Assembly (NCBI RefSeq): GCF_000317045.1
Contig: NC_019703.1
Span: forward strand, 3,274,501 to 3,338,500
Source of the DNA: Geitlerinema sp. PCC 7407
Lineage (GTDB): Bacteria > Cyanobacteriota > Cyanobacteriia > PCC-7407
DNA length: 64,000 nt
Direction of reading: 5' to 3'
The translations under genes and the position numbers were made by a program. The notes beneath the pieces were generated by a model. The model was given only the letters and a program-made list of their open reading frames with translations, made no database searches and had not been told where the DNA came from. Positions 1 to 8,411 of this stretch are shown here, one piece after another; positions within the stretch are counted from its first letter, which is position 1; each line of letters begins with the position of its first letter.

Positions 1-867
1 TGTGCCAGTTCTGGAGAGAAATCCTCGCTCCAGCAGATTTCGCAGACGACACCACAGGGTGTCCTTGATGGTGCCATCGGTCCCAAAGCGGGAATAACGC
101 TGCAAATACTCGGCCCACTCCGGCACGAAGTCACTGTGTCGTCCAGTCCCCTTTTCGGCCACTATCGTCAGAATCTTCAGCAAGCCTTCATGCTCATCAA
201 TGTAGGCGACTGCGTCCCCTTGCTCCTGAGTCACAAAGTCATTGCCACGATCAGTCAGAAGCATCGGACCTGCGGCATTCTCGGCCAGCAGGCCATACTG
301 ACAGGCCAAGAGCCAGTGACCATAAACATGCCGAGGGTTGACCTTGCCATCGGTCTTTTTCCAGATGGCTTCTGCCAGTTCGCGATCGCTCCCTTGGAGG
401 CGCTGGGGAATCCAAACATCCGGATCGGTCCAGTCCACAGGAGCTTGGGGACTACCCCACAGCGCAGATAGCGTAGAGCGCAACCCCGTAATCTGAGCCC
501 TCAGGTGTCCCTGCCAAATCGGCAACACCAAACGGACTTCTGAATAAATTGGAAACAGTGGTGTTCGAACGCGTTGATTTTCGCTGTTGGTTGCGCTGGG
601 CTTTTGATTGGGCATAAACGGATCTAATCCCCAGATGCGCAGACCAAAGACCCCTGGCCTGATGCGAACAAAGGGGCTTTGTTCACCTTTTTGCTTGATG
701 TCCACGGCCAACCGAGCGTTGAGCGTGGCGTCAGGGGTTTTGCCATCGGTTTGCAGGAAGCCTTGCTCTAGCGATCGCCGCGTGATCTCTTGATAGTGCA
801 ATGGCTCTCCAGCAGATTGCAGAATCCTGAAAGCTGCATCAGCAAAGGACATCGGATCAGAGGTCAT
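1..867 (-). CDS. HARE-HTH domain protein, probable restriction-endonuclease family, 3' end outside window
   Basis: The reverse-strand frame is open from an ATG at 867 to the window edge (289 codons, no stop). Residues about 5-75 match the HARE-HTH winged-helix domain (MSFADAAFRIL, then PLHYQEIT, then FVRIRPGVFGLR). This domain is found at the front of bacterial restriction endonucleases and some chromatin proteins. Residues about 150-215 resemble a second winged helix of the Mrr N-terminal kind (ending LLTDRGNDFV). I infer that a nuclease domain, perhaps Mrr_cat, follows outside the window; it is not visible. The gene stands alone, and a strong hairpin terminator separates it from the upstream tRNA. 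A defence role is an inference from the family only. Confidence 0.75.
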   Translation of the reverse strand, partial: MTSDPMSFADAAFRILQSAGEPLHYQEITRRSLEQGFLQTDGKTPDATLNARLAVDIKQKGEQSPFVRIRPGVFGLRIWGLDPFMPNQKPSATNSENQRVRTPLFPIYSEVRLVLPIWQGHLRAQITGLRSTLSALWGSPQAPVDWTDPDVWIPQRLQGSDRELAEAIWKKTDGKVNPRHVYGHWLLACQYGLLAENAAGPMLLTDRGNDFVTQEQGDAVAYIDEHEGLLKILTIVAEKGTGRHSDFVPEWAEYLQRYSRFGTDGTIKDTLWCRLRNLLERGFLSRTGT

Positions 868-1064
868 GGCACTTAGCGATCGACGAGAGAACGATTTCAG
901 CTCATTCCTGGTGGCCAAAAGCGATACCTGAAAAATGCACGCAGGGGTGAGCAGTTCTAGAGTTCCCGAGAAAATTGATAAAGCTTTAGACGAATAATTA
1001 TTGTTTGAGCTCAGCAGACTTTTGGCGCGGCTGAGCTCAAGGCTGAAAAGTTTAAAAACAAAAC

Positions 1065-1097
1065 AAAAGAGGGACTCTTTTTGGGAGTCCCTCTTTT
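1065..1097. terminator. Perfect hairpin, bidirectional terminator
   Basis: A 13-bp perfect stem (AAAAGAGGGACTC with its complement) closes a 7-base loop. The A/T-rich outer bases provide a T-run on both strands. It lies between the tRNA-Ala gene and the HARE-HTH gene, both read leftward, so it most likely ends the tRNA transcript. Confidence 0.8.
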
Positions 1098-1150
1098 GCT
1101 TCAGAAGCGCTTGGCTTTTTAGAGCTTTGCGCAGGTGCTTGTCTTACGGA

Positions 1151-1223
1151 TGGAGGTAAGCGGATTCGAACCGCTGACCCCTTCAATGCCATTGAAGTGC
1201 TCTACCAACTGAGCTATACCCCC
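1151..1223 (-). tRNA. tRNA-Ala (anticodon GGC)
   Basis: The reverse complement folds as a complete tRNA. The acceptor stem is GGGGGTA with TACCTCC, the D-arm is TAGCTCAGTTGGTAGAGC, the anticodon stem is CTTCA/TGAAG with loop ATGGCAT (anticodon GGC), and the T-loop is GTTCGAATC. The discriminator base is A at 1151. The 3' CCA is not encoded. It decodes GCC alanine codons. Confidence 0.97.
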
Positions 1224-1390
1224 GTGACGCGAAATCTATAATGCCTTGAAGGATCGGGGTTCGTCAAGGGGAATCGGAATTTTGTTGGGAAAAGAGGGCC
1301 AAGGAGGTCGGCGATCGCGCTAGAGTTTTGATCGGGCCTTCCGGGTCCACCTGTGTTTGAATGTTTTGCTGGTCAGCCTCTAGGGTTCTC

Positions 1391-2482
1391 ATGACAGACT
1401 TTTCGGCTTCTCCCCTCAACTCGTCCATTTCCCTCAGCCCCGAAGAAACCGAAGACCTCGTGCGTCAGCTCCGGCGCAAAGAAGGAAACTGGGTGGGCTG
1501 GGGAGAGGCATGCCAAAAGCTGCTGAAATCCGGCTTCAATCCTCAGTCGCTGTTCGAAGAGACGGGCTTCGAGCCGGTGCAGCAGAACCAAGTGATCGTC
1601 GGGGCGCAGGTGTTTGCGTCGATCACGAGCGGGAACGTGGAGGAGGCTGTCCGGGAGTACTTCGAGCGCAAGGGCAGCGACATCCTCTATGAGTTCCGGA
1701 TTTTGAATAATGCCGAGCGCCAAGCGGCAGCGGCGTTTGCCTACGAGCGCAAGATGGACATGGACGAAGCCCATGATCTGGCTAAGGCGATGCGAGATTA
1801 TTCGCGCACCCGCAATGTGCCCGAGGCGTTCAAAAACCATCCGGGAGACGCGATCGCCTATGAGTGCTGGCGTCTAGCCCGCCAAAAGGACGATCTCCAA
1901 GAGCGATCGCGCCTGATCGCCCGCGGCTTGCAGTTCGTCCACAGCACCGAGGCTCGCCAATACCTCGAAAAGCTGCTCACCGACTTCACAGTGGTGGCCC
2001 GCCGGCCCAAGCCTTTGATGCCAATTTACCGGATGGAGTCGGACGAGGAGTCGCCGCGCATCGTGCCCGTGGCGGGCCGTCTGCCCCTCAAGCGCGACGA
2101 TCTCCAGGCCGTGCCCTTTTCGGAAGATGAGCCGCCCTTTGGCATCGTCAAGTTTTCTGGGACCGGGGCCTGGGTGCCACTGCCGGGCTGGCAGGTCTTG
2201 GTGAATGCCGAAGATCCCGTGGCCGTGCTGACCACTAGCCAGGAGCTACCGACCCCCTTCGAGACGCCCGAAGAGGTGATGGTGGTGGTCGATCGGGCTC
2301 AGCGAACCTGGGAGGCGGACGCGTTTTTCATCGCAGAGAGCGCAGAGAGCGGCGACTTGCAAATCCACTGGTTCGAAGAGGCGCCGGATATGACCATCCT
2401 GGGGCGAGTCCTGATGATCTTGCGGGCCAAGCGAATTTTTGACGCCAATGTGGCCCGCGATCTTTGGCAGTTTGAGGAATAA
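1391..2482 (+). CDS. raf1: Rubisco accumulation factor Raf1
   Basis: This 363-aa protein matches Raf1, the chaperone that brackets RbcL dimers during form I Rubisco assembly in cyanobacteria and chloroplasts. An N-terminal helical domain starts near EETEDLVRQLRRKEG and continues through GWGEACQKLLKSGF. After a linker, the C-terminal beta-rich dimerisation domain runs from about residue 200 (RMESDEESPRIVPVAGR) to the end. The frame opens upstream at 1361, but the ATG at 1391 (MTDFSASPL) fits the family length better. It appears monocistronic. The enzyme it serves, RbcLS, is not in this window. Confidence 0.9.
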   Translation: MTDFSASPLNSSISLSPEETEDLVRQLRRKEGNWVGWGEACQKLLKSGFNPQSLFEETGFEPVQQNQVIVGAQVFASITSGNVEEAVREYFERKGSDILYEFRILNNAERQAAAAFAYERKMDMDEAHDLAKAMRDYSRTRNVPEAFKNHPGDAIAYECWRLARQKDDLQERSRLIARGLQFVHSTEARQYLEKLLTDFTVVARRPKPLMPIYRMESDEESPRIVPVAGRLPLKRDDLQAVPFSEDEPPFGIVKFSGTGAWVPLPGWQVLVNAEDPVAVLTTSQELPTPFETPEEVMVVVDRAQRTWEADAFFIAESAESGDLQIHWFEEAPDMTILGRVLMILRAKRIFDANVARDLWQFEE

Positions 2483-2635
2483 AGGGCGCGATCGCCTCCT
2501 AGGCGAGCGGCAAAAAGGCGCCAACTGCCCTCTCAGCGGGCGATCGCTCTGGCAAATCCACCTGCGATCTTGAGATCGGCCAGGAAGTGGGAATACTGAG
2601 TGCAGCAAGCAAACGAGGCTAGCGGCGCTCAGCAC

Positions 2636-3076
2636 ATGTGGCGACAGTTCAAAAACATCCTTCATAGCGTCCAGACCTACGCCGATCTCAGTCCTGACCT
2701 CGAAGTCCGCAGAAGCGTCCAGGAGTCTCTCGGCGATCGCCCTGCCCTAAGTCCAACTGAGTGGTTTGAGCAGCTTTGGCGGCCCCTCGGCGTCTCGCCA
2801 GAGACCGCTGATTTTGCCTATCGTCATCTCGAAATTTATTCGGGGCTGCCGCTGGCGCAGGTTCGCCCGGGCGATCGCCTGCACGAAGACCTCAAGTGGA
2901 CCCTCGTGTGCTGGTTTGACTGGGAAGAGGCCCTCTGCGACGACTTCCGCGACTGCTTCGCCGTCGACATCTACGACAGCCTCGGCCTCAATCTTTTTGT
3001 CACCGTTGCAGAGCTAGTGTGCTTCCTCGAGCAGCAGCGCCAAGCGGCCGATTCTTTGCCTAGCGCTGGTGTCTAG
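2636..3076 (+). CDS. Conserved small protein with an acyl-carrier-like fold
   Basis: 146 aa when started at the ATG at 2636 (MWRQFKNIL); a GTG at 2600 would add 12 residues. I do not recognise a named family. The second half can be laid on the helix pattern of acyl carrier proteins (DUF1493-like): LHEDL, then a helix ending FAVDIYDSL, then TVAELVCFLEQQ. The Asp-Ser-Leu phosphopantetheine site expected after the first element is replaced by a tryptophan-rich stretch, so it probably does not carry a prosthetic group. The protein is acidic and soluble, with no signal peptide. It lies 153 bases after raf1 on the same strand. Confidence 0.6.
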   Translation: MWRQFKNILHSVQTYADLSPDLEVRRSVQESLGDRPALSPTEWFEQLWRPLGVSPETADFAYRHLEIYSGLPLAQVRPGDRLHEDLKWTLVCWFDWEEALCDDFRDCFAVDIYDSLGLNLFVTVAELVCFLEQQRQAADSLPSAGV

Positions 3077-3097
3077 GAGGCAAGCTGCGGCGGGAGC

Positions 3098-5137
3098 TCA
3101 GGACGCCTGACTCGGCTTTTGGAACGTATAGAAGAAGTAACCATCGCGGAAAGGGTGTTCATCGAGGACGTGGTAAATGAACCCCTCATCCATCAGCCTT
3201 TGCCCCACTTCTAGAGCCTCATCCCGAGAGCAGCGCAGGGCCTGGAGCAGCCACTCCACCGCCTCAGACCCCACAAAGCAATCGGGGTAGACATGGAACA
3301 GGTAGCGGCGATCGCGCACCTCCACCCCGTGCTCGCCCTGCATCGCCGCCACCAGTTCCGTCAGATCCACGTCCTCCAGCGAAAAGCCGCAGGGAAAAGG
3401 GCCGTGAGCTCCCACCGCTAAGGGACTTCGCTCAGGAAGAATGAGCTGGGGATCAGGAGAAATAGGGGTAGAAGGGCGATCGCGAGTTGCCCCGTCCGGA
3501 TAGTACAGCTGGGGCTCCGGGGCCGGCGCATGATCCTGCAACCACCGCCCCAAAAAAGCCTCCAAATTGGGCGATCGCACGTTGAGGTCTCGCTGGGGAA
3601 AAGGCACCTCGACCCCATAGCGCCGCAGATTCACCTCAATGCGGTAGTACAAATCGCTCTTGATGCGATCCTGCTTCTTGGGCTCCCCGATCCACACCAG
3701 CAGCTCAAAGTTCAGCGCACTGTCCCCGAACCCCTTAAACCAGACCTGGGGCGTCGGGCTGACCAGCACATCGGGATGTTCCTTCGCCGCCTCCAGCAGC
3801 GCCGCCTGCACTCGTTCAATCTCAGAACCATAGGCCACCCCCAGAGGCAGTTTGATCCGGCTGACAGGATTGCCGTGGTTCCAGTTGATCACTTCGCTTT
3901 CGAGGAAGCGCGAGTTTGGCACAATGATCGTCACCTGGTCCAGGGTGCGGATTTCGGTGCTGCGCGCGCCAATGCGATCGACAACTCCCACCAGTTCGCC
4001 CACCTTGACGAAGTCGCCCACCTGAATCGGCCGCTCCAGGGTGATAATCAGGCCGCTAATAAAGTTATTGGCAATGTTTTGGAGGCCAAAGCCAATCCCC
4101 ACCCCCAGTACGCTCGCCAGGATCGCCAGGGAGCCCACGTCAAGGCCCCAAATTTGCAGCAGCACAATCAGCCCGAGGAACATCAGGATGTACTGCGTCA
4201 GGACGGCGATTACCTCCTGCATCGCCGAGTCTGCGCCAGTGCGCGCCAGCACGTAGGCCTTGAACAGCCGCGTCAGTGCCCGAACCGCAAACCAGAGGCC
4301 CACCGTGAAGCCCAAGAGCAGCAGCAGCTGTAGGGCCGAATAGTAGGTATCGCCCAGGCTCACCACAGGAGCGTTGAGCAGGTCAAAGATTTTGTAGCGA
4401 CCGCTGCGCAGATGGGGGAACAGATCGGTAACGTAGACGCCGACCGCCACCCACAGCCCCGTCTGAAAGCCCAGCAGCGCTAGCTGGATAAAGAGCTTGA
4501 TGGTCTGCTCCCAGGGGTGCAGGGGCGAGGCTGGGTGCCCCAGCAGACGAGTAACCTGGCGGTTGGCGATGCGGGCAAAGAGGCGGAGCCCAAAGTGGCC
4601 GGCGATCGCCGCTAGCAGGACTCCTGCCGCAAACAGCAGTGCCTCGTTAACATAGCGCGGCGATCGCTCCAGCCGCGCTCGGCGAATGGCCATTTCTAGA
4701 TCCTGCTGCCACACCAGCGCCTGGGAATAAGCGCTCAGGCCCGGCAGCACGTCCCCCTGGGTCACCGTCATCAGCGCGCGATCGGTGCTTTGGCTGCGCA
4801 GGGTAATTGAGTTATTGTCCTGGGCCACGGTCAGGTCAACCGGCTTCCCAGACTCCACCTCCGCCAGCAGCGCCGTATTGATGATGTCGGCCCGCTCCTC
4901 CGCTGTGAAGTTGCCCGAGTTGCCGATGGCAAAGAGCTCTCGGCCATCTAGGACCACCGGAGCTTTGGCAGCGCTTAGGTCTGGTGCTGACTGGGCCAGG
5001 GTGGGCATCGGCATCACGGTGAGCAGCATCGCCAGCACCCCCAGCCAGATCCAGGATCCCTTGCTTCGGCGTCTCCCAAGACGTCCCTGCATTTCTCGCC
5101 CGCTCCTGCGCTGCAATCTGCGCGTCAATCCCAGCAT
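3098..5137 (-). CDS. MscS-family mechanosensitive channel with C-terminal DEP domain
   Basis: 679 aa. There is a signal peptide (about 1-50, ending PTLAQS), a short periplasmic domain, and four or five membrane segments (about 165-190, 215-240, 265-290, 310-365). The last carries the MscS pore-helix pattern (ASVLGVGIGFGLQNIANNF). The MscS beta domain (GDFVKVGELVGVV) and the alpha/beta domain (to about 530) follow. Residues about 595-677 form a clear DEP domain (DRRYLFHVYPDCFVGSEAVE, then GQRLMDEGFIYHV). MscS channels release osmolytes under membrane tension; DEP domains usually bind membranes or signalling partners. It starts 30 bases after the FHA gene stops, so the two probably share a transcript. 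Confidence 0.9.
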   Translation of the reverse strand: MLGLTRRLQRRSGREMQGRLGRRRSKGSWIWLGVLAMLLTVMPMPTLAQSAPDLSAAKAPVVLDGRELFAIGNSGNFTAEERADIINTALLAEVESGKPVDLTVAQDNNSITLRSQSTDRALMTVTQGDVLPGLSAYSQALVWQQDLEMAIRRARLERSPRYVNEALLFAAGVLLAAIAGHFGLRLFARIANRQVTRLLGHPASPLHPWEQTIKLFIQLALLGFQTGLWVAVGVYVTDLFPHLRSGRYKIFDLLNAPVVSLGDTYYSALQLLLLLGFTVGLWFAVRALTRLFKAYVLARTGADSAMQEVIAVLTQYILMFLGLIVLLQIWGLDVGSLAILASVLGVGIGFGLQNIANNFISGLIITLERPIQVGDFVKVGELVGVVDRIGARSTEIRTLDQVTIIVPNSRFLESEVINWNHGNPVSRIKLPLGVAYGSEIERVQAALLEAAKEHPDVLVSPTPQVWFKGFGDSALNFELLVWIGEPKKQDRIKSDLYYRIEVNLRRYGVEVPFPQRDLNVRSPNLEAFLGRWLQDHAPAPEPQLYYPDGATRDRPSTPISPDPQLILPERSPLAVGAHGPFPCGFSLEDVDLTELVAAMQGEHGVEVRDRRYLFHVYPDCFVGSEAVEWLLQALRCSRDEALEVGQRLMDEGFIYHVLDEHPFRDGYFFYTFQKPSQAS

Positions 5138-5167
5138 GGTGTTCCGGTCTAGTCCTATGTGAGCAGC

Positions 5168-5782
5168 TTAGCTTTGTCCAGGGCGATCGCCCCCTGGGAG
5201 CTCCGCCACAGGTCCTTGCCACAGCAGGCGCTGGCTGGTGGGCTCAGGCGCTTCCTGGAGCTGGGGGCGCGATCGCGACAGCAACATACTAACCAAGGCC
5301 CAGCCACCGACCGCCATCAACAGCAGCAGCACGCCCCCCACTGTCCAAATCAGCATCGTATTGCGATAGGGGGGGTGCTCCTGGCGCTCAAAGCTCGTGT
5401 GCTCGCGAGGATTGAGCTCCGTGGCATTGAGATCCTCACCGCCCATGAGCGTCGCCGTGATTTTGTAGGGACCGATGCGCAGGGTGTCTTTGTTAGAAAA
5501 CAACTGCTTGCCGCCGCGGATCATTTGGCCATTGAGAAATGTACCGTTGGCGCTGCGATCTTCGACATAGATTTCAGAGCCGGTCACCGTGATCAAAGCG
5601 TGAAAGCGCGAGACCTGGCGATCGTCTAAAACCAGGCGCGACACCGCCTGACCGCCCAGCTCCTCAGGCATTTGATCGAGCTCTCGGCCGATCGCCACCG
5701 GGGCCGCTAGGAGGGGGCGCTGCACTTCGCGGGTGCTTGGCTCTTCCCAGATTAGTTGAATGTAAAGGGGCTCAGCAGACAT
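5168..5782 (-). CDS. Membrane-anchored FHA-domain protein
   Basis: 204 aa. The N-terminal FHA domain (about 25-110) has the expected Gly-Arg, Ser-Arg-Phe-His and Asn-Gly-Thr positions (IGRELDQ, VSRFHALI, SANGTFLNG), so it should bind phosphothreonine peptides. One transmembrane helix (about 142-165, MLIWTVGGVLLLLMAVGGWA) is followed by a short tail. It is the first gene of a likely two-gene operon with the MscS-DEP channel and lies divergently from a Ser/Thr kinase. I infer that it reads phosphorylation near the channel. The partner is unknown. Confidence 0.88.
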   Translation of the reverse strand: MSAEPLYIQLIWEEPSTREVQRPLLAAPVAIGRELDQMPEELGGQAVSRLVLDDRQVSRFHALITVTGSEIYVEDRSANGTFLNGQMIRGGKQLFSNKDTLRIGPYKITATLMGGEDLNATELNPREHTSFERQEHPPYRNTMLIWTVGGVLLLLMAVGGWALVSMLLSRSRPQLQEAPEPTSQRLLWQGPVAELPGGDRPGQS

Positions 5783-6176
5783 ACAACGCCTTCTTTCAAG
5801 TCAAGATGGAAGGGAAATTGGTTAGGATCATCCGAAATTAGGGAACACCACAATAGAGCATCCCAAGAATACTGAAGGAGCGATCGCCGCCGAGCTTCAA
5901 ATATTCCTGTGACTGGGCTGGATATCGCGTAGGGTTTAGGCCCATTGTGAAACTATTTCCAGCCGTTGGGCGTCAGCCCGAGGGAAGCAGGCCAAGCCTT
6001 TGTCAGCATCATACGCGACCTCGGATCCTTCCCCAGACCGAGTCCCAGCAAGCCCAGACGCTCTTTGATCCATCCTCCTGGCATCCGATTTCGTCCGGGG
6101 AGTCGGCAGGAAAATCAAAGAGCGATCGCCCCCACCCGGGATGAATGTTCCAGCAGGTTCCATCAAGACTCGCACC
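5783..6176. other. Divergent intergenic region between FHA gene and kinase gene
   Basis: This 394-base gap must hold the promoters of both the leftward FHA-MscS unit and the rightward kinase. Short frames here overlap one another and look like no protein. I see no clear -35/-10 pair or operator. One HIP1-like GCGATCGC lies near the kinase start. Confidence 0.5.
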
Positions 6177-8162
6177 ATGGCACTGAATTTTCTCCGGCGA
6201 CAGCAGTCCACCGACGAGCCCCAGCCCCTGGGTGGGCGTTACCACGTTCTGAGCCGTCTGGGGGGAGGGGGCTTTGGCCAAACCTTCCTGGCCGAGGACC
6301 TGCACCTGCCGGGACACCCGCGGTGCGTCGTCAAGCAGCTCAAGCCCCAAGTTTCAGATAGCGCCAGTCTCCAGACTGCTCGCCGCCTTTTTGACACGGA
6401 GGCTCAGGTTCTGTATCAGCTGGGCAGCCACGATCAGATTCCCCGACTGCTGGCCCACTTTGAGCAAAGTCAGGAGTTCTATCTGGCTCAGGAACTGGTG
6501 GAAGGTCGGCTGCTCAGCCAAGAGCTCCAGAGCAATCAGCCCTGGAGTGAGGCGCAGGTGGTGGCGCTTTTGCAGGACTTGCTGACGGTGCTGGCCTTTG
6601 TGCATCAGCAGAACGTGATTCACCGGGACATCAAGCCGGCCAACCTGATTCGTCGTCAGCGCGATCGCCGCATTGTGCTGATTGACTTTGGGGCTGTCAA
6701 GCAGGTGAGCACTCAGCTGGCAGACACGCGCACTCACCAAACGAACCTGACGATTTCCATTGGCACCCAGGGCTACATGCCCAACGAGCAGCTGGGCGGC
6801 AATCCCCGCTTTAGCAGCGATCTCTATGCAGTGGGTAAGGTGGCGATTCAGGCCCTGACCGGGGTGCATCCGCGCCACTTGCAGGAAGATCCCCAAACCG
6901 GGGAAGTGGTTTGGCGCGATCGCGCTCCCGACACGACGCCCGAGCTGGCGGACTTTTTGGACCGGCTGATTCGCTACGACTTCCGAGCCCGCTATGCGAC
7001 GGCTGTCGAGGCCCTAGAGGCCCTAGAGGCGCTCCCCGAGGAGCTGCGCGAGGCGTCCACCACCGTGGTGTGGCCAAGCGTTCCGGCCCAAGCCATTCCG
7101 GGTCTGGAGGGTCCGCTGGCCACTGAGGGGACCACCGTTGACGCGGGCTCTGTGGGCAGTACCCTAGTCCCGGAGGCGGGGCTCGCGGGCAGCTGGACCC
7201 CTCAGAAGTCCAGCCAGACTGGCCCCACGGTCCCGATGATGGTCACAGGATCGTCGCAGAGTGCCTCTAGGGGAACGCCGCTGGCGCTGCAGCCGATCAC
7301 CTGGGTGGCGGCGGCGCTACTCCTGGGGGCAACCGCCTGGGGAGCGTGGAGCCTCTTGGGCGATCGCCCGCAGTCCCTGGAGGCCTCTGTCCAGGCCAGT
7401 CAGTCTCCCGAGGCCAGTCCTCCGGAAACCGCAGCGTCGCCAGCGCCGACTGCCTCGCCGACGCCTAGCAGCGCGCCCAGCCCCTCGCCCAGCGCGAGTC
7501 CTAGCCCAGCCGCTGCCACAGCCTCACCGACGGGGGCTTCTCCGGCCCCGGCGGCCCAGCCTGCGACGCCCGCCGGAACCCCGGCCAATTCGGGACCGCA
7601 GGCCGCCCAGGTCCTAGCAAGCGCCCAAAAACTCCAAGAAGCCGAGCGCTATCCCGAGGCGCTGAGTGCCTTTGATCAGGCGATCGCCCTTCAAGAGGGT
7701 TCGGCGGAGGCCCATCAGGGACGCTGTTTCGCCCTGAACAAGCTCGGGCGCTTTGATGAGGCGCTTTCAGCCTGCAACCGGGCGATCGCCCTCAATAGCA
7801 ACTACCCCGAAGCGCACTGGAGCCGAGGGTTTGCCCTCGACGCCACGGGCCGCCACGGCGAAGCCCTGGCCGCCTACGATCAGGCGATCGCCCTCAACCC
7901 CAACTACAGCGAAGCCTGGAGCAACCGCGGGGCCGCTCTGCTGATGCTCAAGCGAGACGCCGAGGCCCTGGCTGCCTTTGACCGCGCCACCGAGCTCAAT
8001 CCCCAACTGGCCGAAGCCTGGAACAACCGCGGCGCCACCCTGTGGAACCTGGGACGCTACGAAGAGGCCCTAGCGTCGGTCAACCGCGCCCTGGAAATTC
8101 GCCCCGACTACAGCGACGCCCGCAGCCTACAGCAGCAGATGCGCGCCCGGATCGGCGGATAG
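6177..8162 (+). CDS. Ser/Thr protein kinase with TPR repeats, membrane-anchored
   Basis: 661 aa from the ATG at 6177 (MALNFLRRQQ); an in-frame ATG at 6141 is the alternative, and neither has a clear Shine-Dalgarno sequence. The kinase domain (about 20-280) has the glycine loop GGGGFGQTF, the VVKQL lysine, the HRDIKPANL catalytic loop and DFGAVK. DFGAVK and the GYMPNEQ activation segment mark the cyanobacterial Pkn-type subfamily. One membrane helix (about 375-393) and a Pro/Ser/Ala-rich linker lead to about five TPR repeats (480-655), which probably lie outside the cytoplasm and bind a partner. It is divergent from the FHA gene. Confidence 0.92.
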   Translation: MALNFLRRQQSTDEPQPLGGRYHVLSRLGGGGFGQTFLAEDLHLPGHPRCVVKQLKPQVSDSASLQTARRLFDTEAQVLYQLGSHDQIPRLLAHFEQSQEFYLAQELVEGRLLSQELQSNQPWSEAQVVALLQDLLTVLAFVHQQNVIHRDIKPANLIRRQRDRRIVLIDFGAVKQVSTQLADTRTHQTNLTISIGTQGYMPNEQLGGNPRFSSDLYAVGKVAIQALTGVHPRHLQEDPQTGEVVWRDRAPDTTPELADFLDRLIRYDFRARYATAVEALEALEALPEELREASTTVVWPSVPAQAIPGLEGPLATEGTTVDAGSVGSTLVPEAGLAGSWTPQKSSQTGPTVPMMVTGSSQSASRGTPLALQPITWVAAALLLGATAWGAWSLLGDRPQSLEASVQASQSPEASPPETAASPAPTASPTPSSAPSPSPSASPSPAAATASPTGASPAPAAQPATPAGTPANSGPQAAQVLASAQKLQEAERYPEALSAFDQAIALQEGSAEAHQGRCFALNKLGRFDEALSACNRAIALNSNYPEAHWSRGFALDATGRHGEALAAYDQAIALNPNYSEAWSNRGAALLMLKRDAEALAAFDRATELNPQLAEAWNNRGATLWNLGRYEEALASVNRALEIRPDYSDARSLQQQMRARIGG

Positions 8163-8411
8163 CCGCCCTGGGGGCGCTGATCCTGAACGTCGGCAGAGGT
8201 TCGGCACAGCGATCGGGCGATCGCCCAAATTGGTCCGTGGGTTTTTCTCAGGGGCCGAGTTGCGCGACAATTGCTTTGCAGAACACTTTCCGCGCGACCT
8301 CCTCCGCACCCAAGCCCAACCGCTTTGCGGAGAGCTTTTCAGCGCTGCACTAGCGCTCAGCCGCCCTGAATCTCGCTGCTGTCCGCGATCGCACCATCAT
8401 TCGCCGTAACC

